Below are positions 13,216-22,998 of a stretch of 64,000 bases of DNA, piece by piece. This stretch comes from Lutjanus erythropterus (lineage: Eukaryota; Chordata; Actinopteri; Lutjaniformes; Lutjanidae): the NCBI GenBank assembly GCA_020091685.1, contig CM034610.1:25332094-25396093 (forward strand), given 5' to 3'. Numbering within the stretch: position 1 is the stretch's first letter; the number at the start of each line of letters is the position of its first letter. The notes under the pieces are model-generated. The model saw only the letters and a program-made list of their open reading frames with translations, was not told the DNA's origin and ran no database searches. Both the position numbers and the translations under genes were made by a program.

Positions 13216-13499
13216 AGGGAGAGAGGAGAGGAGTATTGTTTTTCACAGATTCAGCGTGCTGCTCTGACATCAATTTTTCATGTGCAGCTTTCAGCTGGGC
13301 ACCCACTGTAGTTCTGTTTGGGTGTACAGTCAGTCTCATTGTTCACTTCTCTCCTTTACACATTTTTATAGAAAGATTTCATTTTTAGTTGGAGCTGATT
13401 TCATTATATTGTTTTTATGATAAGGCTGCAAATAATGATTATTTTTTATCATTGATACACCAGTCAATTCTCTTCTCAATCAATTGTTTGATCATTGGT

Positions 13500-13845
13500 G
13501 GAGCTGCAACGATTACTGCCAACCATTTTGACATTTCAGTCATTCTTCGTCATTTCATCGTTTCAGTCAAATTTAAATAAAAAATGTCAAACATTTGCTG
13601 CTTCCAGCTTCTTAAATGTGAGGACTTGCATTTCTCTTTGTCATTCATGACAGTAAATGAAGAGTCTTTGGGGTTTTTGGGAATGTTGGTTGTACAAAAT
13701 AGCAATTTGAATTAGTCATTTTGGGCTCAGGGAAATCGTGATGAGCATTTTCAACACTTCTTTGACATTTTATAGACTTAACTGTTAATTGTGAAAATAA
13801 CTGGCAGATTATTCAATGACAAAAGTAGTCAGTAGGTGCATCCCT
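13500..13845 (+). mobile_element. CTGCAACGATTA element, near-full copy
   Basis: It opens GGAGCTGCAACGATTACTGCCAACCATTTTGA. Diagnostic interior phrases follow in order: AATGTCAAACATTTGCTG, CTTCCAGCTTCTTAAATGTGAGGA, GACAGTAAATGAA and TTTGGGCTCAGGGAAATCGTGATGAGCATTTT. It ends in a degraded AATAACTGGCAGATTATTCAATGACAAAAGTAGTCAGTAGGTGCATCC. The ends are imperfect inverted repeats of the CAGGGCTGCAAC type, which would fit a hAT-like non-autonomous element; that assignment is an inference. Confidence 0.65.
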
Positions 13846-13861
13846 GATTGTGGATCTAGAA

Positions 13862-14103
13862 AATGGAACAACATAGTAAAAAATCCAATCCTCTCCAAAT
13901 TTCTTGTTTTATATAACCATCAGTCCAAAACCAAAAAATATTCAATTTATAATGATACAGAATAAAGAAAAGCAGAAAATCATATTTAATAAGCTAGAAC
14001 CTGATTTATATGTTGCTTGACTGAACTGATAAATAGATTATCAAGAGAGTTGCTGATGAAGTTTCTGTCGACTAACGAATTAACTGATTGTTTCAGCTCT
14101 TAA
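13862..14103 (-). mobile_element. CTGCAACGATTA element, truncated inverted copy
   Basis: The same family read in reverse: CCAAAAAATATTCAATTTATAATGATACAGAATAAAGAAAAGCAG is the inverse of the 'CTG..TTTCTTT..ACAGTAAACTGAATATCTTTGG' core, and it ends AACGAATTAACTGATTGTTTCAGCTCT. It lies immediately after a plus-strand copy, so the pair forms a loose head-to-head arrangement. Confidence 0.55.
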
Positions 14104-14260
14104 TTGATTTATATACACATTTTTCCCTAAAATAATATGCCTACCTAATATCTCTGACCAAATACCTCCATATTGATATTTATCAAAATATCAAGTCTCA
14201 TACCACGATATCAATAAAATATTGATATGAGTTCTTTTTTTAAAACATAACGCGGTCAAT

Positions 14261-14574
14261 AGAGCTGCAACAATTAGTTGATTCATTGATTATTTATCAG
14301 CAACTACATTAATCCCCTACTATATGGATAATCAATTAATTGTTTTCAGTCTTTTTCTTTTTTTTAGAGAAAATATATCAAAATTCTCTGAATTCAGCTT
14401 CTCAAGTGATTATTTTCTTTTCTTTACTTGGACAAAACAGGTTATCTGAGAGCGTCTCCTTGGGTTTTGGGAAACACTGATCAACATTCTGTGAATCAAA
14501 CACAAACAACTTATTAATTAATTGAGAAAATGATTGATTAATCCATAATGAAAGTAATTCTTAGCTGTAGCCTA
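14261..14574 (+). mobile_element. CTGCAACGATTA element, near-full copy
   Basis: Ends are AGAGCTGCAACAATTAGTTGATTCATTGATTA and CCATAATGAAAGTAATTCTTAGCTGTAGCCTA. The interior contains AATTCAGCTTCTCAAGTGATTATTTTC, TTTACTTGGACAAAACAGG and TTGGGAAACACTGATCAACATT. There is no coding capacity. Confidence 0.65.
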
Positions 14575-15102
14575 AATGTTCAGCTTCACCTGACACAGTT
14601 TTACCTTTATCACATTCTGTTTGTTTCTAAATGATTTACAGGGTGGGTTTAGCTAAAATGGAAATGGCGGCCACAAATGATGATTATGTTCATTATTTAG
14701 TCTAAAAGATGTAGAAAAAAATGTGAAAAATGCACATTACAGGTTCCCAGACCCAAAGGTTACGTCCCAAAATAGTTTGTTTCGTCTGTTCATCAGATAT
14801 CTAAATCACAATCACGGTATAAAACGGAGCAAACCAACAAATCCTCACATTTAAGAAGCTGGAAACAGTGAATGTTTGGCATTTTTGTTCAATCTATAAT
14901 CAAAATAGTATCCTGTCATTTCAGCACAAGAGGGGATGCACCTGTTACAGTACATGTGTTTGCATAATGTGTGACACCATCATCAGAGCTGTCAAAACAG
15001 ATAAACTCATCCTGCGGCCTGATAAATCCAGTCCTTCCAGCGAGTGTCAGCAGGAGTTAGAGCTATTGAGAGTGGCAAACATGGCTGCCACAGACTGGAG
15101 AA
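14575..15102. other. Intronic DNA without recognised genes
   Basis: Ordinary sequence; nothing beyond short A-runs and a frame running into the following GGA repeat. Confidence 0.4.
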
Positions 15103-15140
15103 GAGGAGGAGGAGGAGGAGGAGGAGGAGGAGGAGGGGGG
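15103..15140. repeat. (GGA)n microsatellite
   Basis: About twelve GGA/GAG units ending in G6. It produces artificial poly-Gly and poly-Ser frames on the two strands. Confidence 0.95.
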
Positions 15141-15762
15141 CACCAGACAGTCAGACAGACAAGTACAGACAGAGACAGACTGTAGGTTTGAATTCAGAGA
15201 TGGCACGATAACTGCCATCAGACAGAGACAGCCGGCGAGACGCATTTGGACACACAGCTGGCGTGGGTTTCTGTCCACGCCTTGCTGTTGTGGGTCCTCG
15301 CAATCGCAGCCCGATGCCGCCGCCGTTTGCTTATGCAACGTTGTGTTTTGCAGCATTTTATCATGCAGTGCAAAGCAACACAATATCCCTCAGTATGCTC
15401 AGCTAGCAAGGGCACTTCCTGCTATTCAAAGGCACACAGCGTTGAGCAGCAATAATGAGCCCATCCACATCAAGAGGCACAATGAAAGCCCAGTTTCCCG
15501 ACTGGCAAAAACAACAGGATGCCGCTGCAGAAGGGGGGCTGATAAGTCCTGCAATGGCATCAAAAATTTAAATGGGCCACCGTCGTGTTATTTCATATTT
15601 CTCACGGACAAATGCACAATCGAGCAGGCTGTTTGTTTATGCAGGATTTTGGGTCGATATGTGTGTCAGTGTCAGAGAGAAGCTGGAATAAATTAAGCAA
15701 AGAAACAGTGATGGGATGGATTGAGGTCTTTGGGAAAAAAAACAAACAAATAGTTTAAAACA
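15141..15762. other. Low-repeat, moderately GC-rich intronic stretch
   Basis: Overlapping open frames exist on both strands at 15218-15700 (about 65-120 codons). None shows a known motif, and the four-way overlap is what a GC-richer non-coding stretch gives by chance. Candidate conserved non-coding DNA only in the sense that it is free of recognised repeats. Confidence 0.3.
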
Positions 15763-15807
15763 TCGGTCTTCAACAGGGGGTCTGTGACACCCAAAGGGGT
15801 CCTCCTG
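15763..15807 (+). repeat. hAT-like terminus fragment
   Basis: TCGGTCTTCAACAGGGGGTCTGTGACACCC resembles the end of the widespread 'GGTTCCCAACC..GGGGTCCGCGGACCCC' elements. A related piece lies at 44341-44380. Confidence 0.35.
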
Positions 15808-15855
15808 TTTGATACTTTTTTGAAGGTTCTTTTTTTTATTCATTTAAAACATGGA

Positions 15856-16150
15856 TTAAAGATCCAGTGTGTAAGACTTATAATGATTTATTGGCAGCAT
15901 ATGGCATAAATTAGATATAATATTCATAAGTATGTTTTAATTAGTGTTTAATCACATGAAAATAAGAACTGTTGTGTTTTTGTCACCTTAGAATGAGATC
16001 TTTACATCTACAGAGGGTGCAGGCCCTCTTCCAGGGAGGCCGCCATGTTGCACCATCATGTTTCTACAGGAGCCCAAAGCGGACAAACAAAACAGTACAG
16101 CCTATAATAAATTTTGCAGCCGCCGTAGTTTAAGGCACGTAGTAAGATGA
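15856..16150 (+). mobile_element. TTAAAGATCCAGTGTGTAAG element, right part missing
   Basis: The left end TTAAAGATCCAGTGTGTAAGACTTA and the interior phrases CCTTAGAATGAG, CTCTTCCAGGGAGGCCGCCATGTTGCACC and GTTTCTACAGGAGCCCAAAGCGGACAAACAAA match, from memory, a very common percomorph non-autonomous repeat. The right end was not located. The GCCGCCATGTTG phrase is part of the repeat, not a gene start. Confidence 0.6.
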
Positions 16151-16529
16151 AAGCAACAGTGTTTTCACCATGATAACCACAAAATATGACATCAAAAATG
16201 AATTTATCCAAATAAAAATCTTCTCCTGCTTCTTTTTAAATGGTTAATATGTGAGTTTGGCTGGGAAGATGTGAACATAAGCTTGTTTAATCTGATTTCA
16301 AGAAGAATCAGACCCAGCAGCATTAAGAATAACTTTAAATAACTGATCTTTTTGCTGATGGATTCATTTTCTTATGTAGGTCAGACTGTGTTTGTAGGGG
16401 AAAGGTTACCCATGAATCCTTGTGCAATAACACAAGTTAGCTAACCTGTTTAATCACTGTCTGTCACCTATCCATTAATAGTGAACCAGTTAGCTATATG
16501 AATTATTAAAACTTATTAATTTGTTAAAT

Positions 16530-17000
16530 ACTCGATTCTGATTGGTACAGCAACCTAAAGTCTGTTATTTTTGTATCGCAGACCGTTGCTATGTATAACA
16601 GACCGTTGCTATGGGTGCAGTTCTGATCATAGACTCTGGAGGAACAATAAAATCATTTTAAACCCATAAAATAATTTTGAAGTTAATATTTTGTGCCAAA
16701 TTATTGTTTTTGGGGGTAAATAACCATGTAATAAGTGGAATAATGTACAGTGAGGAGTGGCCAATATGGAAGAGATAACGCAGAGTTAGCAGGTCATTAT
16801 TATGAAATAAACCCCCTCAGTTTGATTCAAGACCACCCCACTTTGTGTCCCAGTCCTTCATCACCTTCTCAGGGTTTATTTCATAATAATGACCTGCTAA
16901 CTGTGCATTATCTCTTCCATATTGGCCAGTTAGTCGTGTCATTATCCCACTCGCTCTTGTGAGCTACAGTGGAGACTCTGACCAGCTCAGAAACAAGTGG
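16530..17000. mobile_element. Repeat containing a 57-bp-arm hairpin
   Basis: It contains CAGACCGTTGCTATG twice (16580 and 16600 regions), a phrase I associate with a dispersed fish repeat. There is then an inverted repeat: arm 1 at 16758-16814 and arm 2 at 16872-16928, 57 bp each with two mismatches by eye, separated by 57 bp. Outer boundaries are uncertain. Confidence 0.55.
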
Positions 17001-17216
17001 CGAAAGCGCAGAGGATGGCGCTAACATGCCTAACATTAGCCATGCTAATAACTTAGCAGCTATCGGTACTCACAAATGAGAGGAGACCTGAAAATATTCA
17101 ATGCAATATACATATCAGAAGGTCTCTCTCTGCCAGCTCACAGGTCTGTGGGCTGAAAAATGTTGTGACCTGTGGCTTAAAAAACGAAGAGTGAGGACTA
17201 TGGGGATGGCAATCAG

Positions 17217-17600
17217 TTAGCACCTGTAATTATGAGAATAAATTAATGATGAATGGGTGGAATGAGTGGGACTTGACAAAAAAAGGAAGATGAGGGGGCG
17301 TAAGAAAATAACCACTCCAGGACGAACGAAAGAAAGGAGGAACAGTGGGACGGATGTGAAAAGACTCCGTGATGAAAACGTTATGGATTGATGAAAAGAG
17401 ATGAAGGAGGAGGAAGAGAAGCAGCTAGCTGCGGCGGTGATGAATGGAGAGGACGAAGAACCTGAAAAAAAAAAAGGCGTGAGGTGGACACGTTTGGTTA
17501 TGAGATGATGCGGATAAATGGACACAGACACGGGAGGACATGAGAGAGAAAAGGAGGAAGATGGGGAGGAAGAAAAGAGGGGAGGGGGTGGAGTGGTGAA
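17217..17600. repeat. Purine-rich low-complexity stretch
   Basis: The plus strand is dominated by A and G (GGAGGAGGAAGAGAAG, GAAGATGGGGAGGAAGAAAAG). The complementary strand therefore gives Phe/Ser-rich pseudo-proteins, which I do not call genes. Confidence 0.6.
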
Positions 17601-18068
17601 GACTCATTAGCCTACGCAGGGCTGCTACATTGAGCCTTCCCTGCTCTACTGTTTTATCTCCCTCTCTTCTCGCTCCTTTTGTTCTCCAGAAATATCTGAG
17701 TGGGTGGGAGGGAGAGTAACAGCGTGTGCGAGAAAGCAGGAGAAAGTTACAGTAAGTGAAGTGATGACAGAGTGAGGGGGAGACAGTGACAGAGGAAGTA
17801 GATGACTAGTGAGCAGCCTGGTATCTTTAGAAAATTTTCTATATACAATATCAATAGGACAGCAGATTTTCATTACTAAAACTGGTCTCTAATGTTATCC
17901 AAACCATAATAATAGCTGGGAAGTAACTAAACACACTCAGTATGATGTTTAAAGATATCTCGCAGGGTTTCACACAGTGTTTTTACAGTGGAGAGACCCC
18001 ACCTCGCCTTAAATAAAGAGCATCTCAAAGGAAATGATTTGATTTTTATGAAATATAATGTCAGGCTC
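17601..18068. other. Intronic DNA without recognised genes
   Basis: Mixed pyrimidine- then purine-rich sequence around 17640-17810 (CTCCCTCTCTTCTCGCTCC; GTGAGGGGGAGACAGTGACAGAGG). Nothing else noted. Confidence 0.4.
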
Positions 18069-18312
18069 AGAAAAACAGCAGTGGTGGGTTGGCCCTATAG
18101 CTCAGTTGGTAGAGCTTCCGCCTCATGTACTGAGGCTGTTAGTCCTCTGCAGCAGCCACTGGTTCGACTCCCGCCTGCGGCCCTTTGCTGCGTGTCATTC
18201 CCCCTCTCTTCACCCTATTTCCTGTCTGTTCTTCAGCTGTCCTATCCAATAAAGGCAAAACAGCCCAAAGACATATCTTTTAAAAAAAAGAAAAAGAAAA
18301 ACAGCAGTGGTG
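18069..18312 (+). mobile_element. tRNA-headed SINE with an 18-bp target-site duplication
   Basis: The SINE body is about 18087-18294. The head has an RNA polymerase III A box (TAGCTCAGTTGG, 18098-18109) and B box (GGTTCGACTCC, 18161-18171). It is followed by CCCTTTGCTGCGTGTCATTCCCCCTCTC, a tail with CTGTCCTATCCAATAAAGGC, and an A-rich end. AGAAAAACAGCAGTGGTG occurs perfectly at both sides (18069-18086 and 18295-18312). The perfect duplication suggests a fairly recent insertion. The head is too degenerate in the acceptor and T stems to be a working tRNA gene. The family is very common in percomorph fish as I remember it. Confidence 0.9.
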
Positions 18313-18387
18313 CTAAATCACACAGCAAAAACCACATATTTTATGATTGAGGTAGTTAAAGCAAATGTCTGGTGTAGATATCCATCA

Positions 18388-18719
18388 CAGAGCTGCAACA
18401 ATTAATCTATTATGGATGGATTATTAAATTAATCACCAACTACTTTGATAATCGATTAATCGTTTTTTTAATTTTAAGAAAAAATAGTCAAATTTCTCTA
18501 ATTCCAGCTTCTAAAATGTGAATATTTTCTGGTTTCTTTACTCCTCTATGACAGTAAACTGAATATCTTTGTGTTCTCGACCAAAAAAAAAGACATAAAA
18601 TGCTAGAAAATGGTGAAAAATGTCAGCCAGTGTTTTGCAGAGCGCAAACAACTAAATGATTAATCAAGATAACAATCCAAAGATCAATCGAATGTAAAGA
18701 TAATCATTAGTTGCAGCAC
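18388..18719 (+). mobile_element. CTGCAACGATTA element, near-full copy
   Basis: It opens CAGAGCTGCAACAATTAATCTATTATGG and closes GATAATCATTAGTTGCAGCAC. The central TTTCTTTACTCCTCTATGACAGTAAACTGAATATCTTTG is well preserved. It starts 76 bp after the SINE. Confidence 0.7.
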
Positions 18720-18721
18720 AG

Positions 18722-18876
18722 TAGAGCTGAAATGATTAGTCAATTAATTACAAATAAAATGGCAACTCCTCTAATATTTGATGAATGCATTTAAACATTT
18801 TTAAATAAAAATACCAAACATGCCCCAGTTTTAGCTTCTTATTTGTGATATTTTGTGACATCTTGTCATACATGAC
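18722..18876 (+). mobile_element. CTGCAACGATTA-related element, left half only
   Basis: GAGCTGAAATGATTAGTCAATTAATTACAAATAAAATGGCAACTCC and CATGCCCCAGTTTTAGCTTCTTA. This is a subfamily close to the copy at 19201, sharing ATGATTAGTCA(A/G)TTAATTA and CATGCCCCAGTTT. It is truncated where the next copy begins. Confidence 0.5.
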
Positions 18877-19182
18877 AGATCTGCAACTATTGGTCGATTA
18901 ACTGATTAGTAAATTAGTCAATCGAAAGAAAATTATTTGCCAACTATTTTGATAACTGACTCATTGCTTCAGTTATTTTTTTAAACAAAAATGTCAAACA
19001 TTTGCTTTTTAAATGAGAGGCTTTGCTGTTTTCTTTGTCAACTGTTTAAAGAAATCACTTTGGGCTCTGCAAAACTGCACTGAGCATTTTTGGCTATTTT
19101 ATACACTAAAAAATTAATTGATTAATCATGAAAATAACGAGCAGATTAATTGATAATGAAAATTATCATTAGCTGCAGCCCT
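18877..19182 (+). mobile_element. CTGCAACGATTA element, near-full copy
   Basis: CAGATCTGCAACTATTGGTCGATTAACTGATTAG at the left and GATAATGAAAATTATCATTAGCTGCAGCCCT at the right, with TTTGGGCTCTGCAAAACTGCACTGAGCATTTTTGG inside. Confidence 0.65.
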
Positions 19183-19200
19183 CATTAGCACCCAAGCTGT

Positions 19201-20205
19201 CTGCTGAACTGAAATGATTAGTCAGTTAATTAGAAATTGAATGGCAGCTGCTTTGATATTTGATTCATGGTTTTAGGACATTTTTCAAGCAGAAATGCAA
19301 AACATGCCCCAGTTTGAGCTTCTCAATTGTGACAGTTTGTTGGTTGGACATGAAATTTGAAAGCAAGTCCCGAGCGCAGAGTGTTCTAGGGTCACATGAC
19401 ACATGACAGAGCAGAGGGTATACTCATCGACTCTGTGTGGACTTCTGTGATCCTGTAGACGGAAATCTACCGCACGAGTGGAGCACGTCCTCCAAATGGA
19501 CTCCAGGAAAAAGTATAAACAGAACTACTATGCTAACCTGGTTTGTTACGCAGAACCATCTGGGAAAAGGGCAAGAACTTTCAAGAAACCCCCCTGGCAG
19601 GTGATTGGAACCATCTGTCATGTCTAACAAGGGCTAACTTCAACCAATCAGATCAACTCACTGAAATGAAGCCGGCCAGAAGAACAGCAAAGACATGTTT
19701 TCCATTGATAAAAGCCTTCAGTGTCGTTCTTTGCTCTTCTTTCAATGGAGAAATACTCTCCAGGTCTGATATAACTGATAGTATCTACACTAGCCTCTTC
19801 AGGAGTCGCCATTGTTTGTTCGAGACGAGTCGTTTCCATGGACGCTTCATGCAGTCATCACACCTAAAACCACGACCCTAACTGCCAGTAGTGCCTCTGA
19901 GCACGCTGATTGGCTGCACCACCTCTGGTGTGGACTCAAACGGACAGCTTGGAGCCTGGCAAGAGGGATTCTCGCGTGATCTTGAGAATCCAGTTAACTA
20001 TTATGTGTCCATGGTGCCTGGTGCCCCAACAGTCCATGAATGCATCCTTTTGGGAGTATAGTCCAGGCTTAACAAGTCACATTGAGGTTTATCAAATTGT
20101 GAAGGACTCATTTTCTGAGTTTATGGACCGAATGATTTATCGATTAATTAAGAAAATAATTACCAGAATAATCAATAATCAAACTCTTCTCTAGTTGCAG
20201 TCCTA
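19201..20205 (+). mobile_element. CTGCAACGATTA-related element split by about 0.7 kb of other DNA
   Basis: The left half (19201-19355) opens CTGAACTGAAATGATTAGTCAGTTAATTAG. The right half resumes near 20070 with AACAAGTCACATTGAGGTTTATCAAATTGTGAAGG and closes TCAATAATCAAACTCTTCTCTAGTTGCAGTCCTA (to 20205). The intervening DNA, about 19360-20065, is GC-richer and includes CACGCTGATTGGCTGCACC and CCAATCAGATCAACTC, phrases that look like another dispersed repeat. I found no clear terminal repeats or target duplication for it. Confidence 0.5.
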
Positions 20206-21425
20206 GAACATATGGCAGAGTTCACAGACTGACTTCTAAGTCCAATTTCAGCCAAATGTTCCTGTTTTCCTGTGCGATGAGAGATTTAAAGAAAGCTCAT
20301 TTCCAATTTTACCTTAAAATAGTAATTTAGATAAACTTCGATTAGGTTTTGGTTTGTTTACAGACTGTCTGATTGTCTCACTGCTGATTCTTCACACTTA
20401 TTTTTAGCGGTGACGCTGAGTCGCTGTGATCCCCAAACTTCATTAGATACGTAATCATAACAGATAGAAATGATGGCCAAGAGATTCTTGATAGATTACT
20501 ATTTAAACGGGGAAATATCTGATTAAAAGAAAAAGAAAGCAAGCCAAAGAATGTGACTGCTGCCATATTAATTAGTTGGTGAGAAAAAAGCAGTGAGCAG
20601 ACAGAGTTGCTGTAGGTAAAGCTGGGTATTGCTGAAATTAAGCACAAAACATTTTGACAAATAAAGCCAAAGTTCCCACATTTTAAAACAAAACATAGGT
20701 AACTATACAAAATGATCTAAAACACAATCTGGTCTGATCAAAGAATATCAAGGTTTGATAGCCAGCTTTAGGGAGAGATGGATGAAGGGGAGAGAAGAGA
20801 GATGGAGAGGTGAAAACAGAGAGAGGTGACATAATTTGGTGGAAACCAATCGGCAATAACAAGCAGAGCTGCGTGGTGTTATTAATAAACTTGAAGACAT
20901 GAAGAGCGACATGAAGAACACTGTGAATCACTATCAGGAGACACTTGATCTTTCATTCCTGTCTCTCGCACAATTTTCTCCACTAATGGCCATCTGTCAG
21001 ACACCACGGCCTCTCTGGTTCTCTCACTCCATCACTTATTTTCAGTCTGCACAGTGGCACAAGAGGTGGGACCGATCTGATCCACGGGCATTCATCGGAT
21101 ATCGGAATCGCGTCACCAATCCACATTCCACGACACCATGTGTTATCCATTTGTAAATATTACGTAAATTAAAGGCTGAGGCGCGCTTTTCATACCTACT
21201 TTGTGTTTGTATTAAGTTTATAGGACACAAATCCTAAGTTGTGGGGCCACTATACAGCTGGAGTGAAGAAAAGTACCAGCCACCTCACTCAAACTAACAA
21301 ACAGTTACATCTGCATTTTGGAAAATTAAATATTCAGGATGTAACAACACCAAAAACCCACAATACGATATAAAAAACAAAGAAAAATTACAACTTGAAA
21401 AAATGTCTTTCATGTTTCCTTTTAG
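20206..21425. other. Intronic DNA without recognised genes
   Basis: Positions 21060-21120 (GGACCGATCTGATCCACGGGCATTCATCGGATATCGG) resemble 'rounds' of GATCCGAT seen in some fish repeats but were not assigned. Otherwise ordinary. Confidence 0.4.
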
Positions 21426-21530
21426 CTAGGCATGTTAATGATTAATTATTAATAAATTAATCACAACTAAGAATTCATTCAATTAAAAATGTATTAATTT
21501 ATAATAGAGACATGGCAGTAAGTGTGCATC
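21426..21530 (+). repeat. Left end of a CTAGGGATGTCAATGATTAAT element
   Basis: CTAGGCATGTTAATGATTAATTATTAATAAATTAATCAC matches the inverted right end of the element at 30963-31242 at 19 of 21 leading positions by eye. The right end was not found. Confidence 0.4.
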
Positions 21531-22438
21531 ATTGATATTGGTTTGTCTAGTGGAGGCGTTTGTTGAACAAGGGAACTCGAACTAAAATGAAAACAAAAGA
21601 AAAATAACAGTGCGTTTTGTATCTTAATGATAAATCAATTAATTGATTGTCAGTGTTCAGTTGAGGAAAATGCACAAAATTTGCAATCCTACTTTCAACT
21701 TAAAGTTTTTCTGCTTTATAAAAGTAACCAGCCGTGACCTAATCATAAAAATGAATTGTCTCTGGCAAAGAATATGGAATATAAATATAGCAAATGCAAA
21801 CTCTCGGCAATGCATCATAGGGAAATTATGCAAATGGTGTGTCAGCCTATCAGCTGCACATGTGAATGTCACAAGCCACAATCCTACAGCGCCCCACAAT
21901 GGTGGGAGGATGCCACTGCATAACAACGTTACATTACACAAACCACACAAGCTTTCCAGAGTGAAGTTCAGTTTCAGCCTCTTGGGAAGTAATCTAGAGA
22001 GCCCTGGTGCTGGTATACTATCAGTATTGGCAGATATCCAAATTGAAATTCGTTAGGAACTAAAAAAAAAGGATCATAAGTACCACACATGCAGTGTCCA
22101 TTCTTAAGGTGTGGCACGAAGCTTCCAAGGCACTGATTGCTGTGAGAGTCCACTACCTGGGTCAAGGTGACACCAGCAGCCACAACAAACCAGACGGACA
22201 GAGGGTTTGACAGAAGCTGCTGACACCAGACACTCAACACGGCTCTTAAATCACACACTTGAACCCTTCACCTTTAAAAACGCACACTGAGACGCCTACA
22301 CAGTGAAATCAAGAGCTGCCCAGACACACAGAAATCCTGAGAAACAATTAAAACCTTGATGAATTCTGTCTCCTTCCAAAGCCAGTTTCCACCACTCCCC
22401 ACAGTCACAACTGAATTCTACATCCACACAAGCCATTC
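21531..22438. other. Intronic DNA without recognised genes
   Basis: No repeats or exons recognised. Open frames at 21643-22056 (+) and 21657-22258 (-) overlap each other and lack any protein family character. Confidence 0.4.
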
Positions 22439-22496
22439 ACCCATCCATCCATCCATCCATCCACCCATCCATCCATCCATCCACCCATCCATCCTC
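22439..22496. repeat. (CATC)n microsatellite
   Basis: About thirteen CATC/CACC units, with CACC interruptions every fifth unit or so. Confidence 0.95.
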
Positions 22497-22559
22497 CAAC
22501 CCCGATTCATCCGGCTCACCTTTGTCAGTCGAGCGCCTCGTCTGCCCAGGCAATAAAAA

Positions 22560-22735
22560 TCCTGCACCATAGTAAGGGAGATCCTAGACAAAAGGAGGAG
22601 ATCGTAGGGGCACGGAGAGGATAAAAAACAACACGGGGAGAAAAAAAGGCAGAGAGAAGAAGAGGACAAAAGATAGAGGGAGGGAATAGAAAGGAAAAGA
22701 GGAGAGAGGTAAAGAATGGCCCAGACAGGCAGAGA
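22560..22735. repeat. Purine-rich tract
   Basis: The plus strand is almost wholly A/G from about 22570 to 22715 (AGAGAGAAGAAGAGGACAAAAGATAGAGGGAGGG). Together with the pyrimidine tract downstream it forms a purine-to-pyrimidine switch. Confidence 0.7.
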
Positions 22736-22812
22736 GCTCTCCACAATGTGAGCAGCGAGGGAGGGCGAGCGCCAGGTGTCAGTACGCATACACTCACTGA
22801 GCTGCCGCGCAT

Positions 22813-22998
22813 GCACACACACACACACACACGCACTCACACACGCTCACAAACACAAGCAGACAGGCAACTCTCTCTCTCTCTCGCTCTCAATCTCTCC
22901 CCCTCCTCCTCCTCCTCTTCCTCCTCCACCTCCTCCTCCTCTCGCTCGCTCTCTGGCAGCAATAACTCTCCCTCATCCTCCTTCTCTCTCTCTTCTTT
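22813..22998. repeat. (CA)n, (CT)n and (TCC)n microsatellite cluster
   Basis: CA repeats at 22814-22832 decay into CACTCACACACGCTCACAAACACA. (CT)n follows at 22871-22885, (TCC)n at about 22903-22940, and CT-rich sequence runs to 22998. Ser-, Pro- and His-rich open frames here are by-products. Confidence 0.9.

Noticed and set aside
15063-15700. Overlapping 105-117 codon frames as genes
   Set aside because: Frames overlap on both strands, one begins in the GGA microsatellite, none has a recognised domain or splice structure.
16030-16060. GCCGCCATGTTGCACC as a Kozak start of a gene
   Set aside because: The phrase is part of a common dispersed fish repeat starting TTAAAGATCCAGTGTG.
17217-17607. 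Ser/Phe-rich minus-strand frames as secreted or membrane proteins
   Set aside because: The plus strand is a purine-rich low-complexity tract; the apparent hydrophobic residues follow from composition.
18091-18182. A tRNA gene
   Set aside because: It has A and B boxes and a GTA triplet in a plausible anticodon loop, but the acceptor and T stems are degenerate. It is fused to a SINE body and tail with target duplications, so it is a SINE head.
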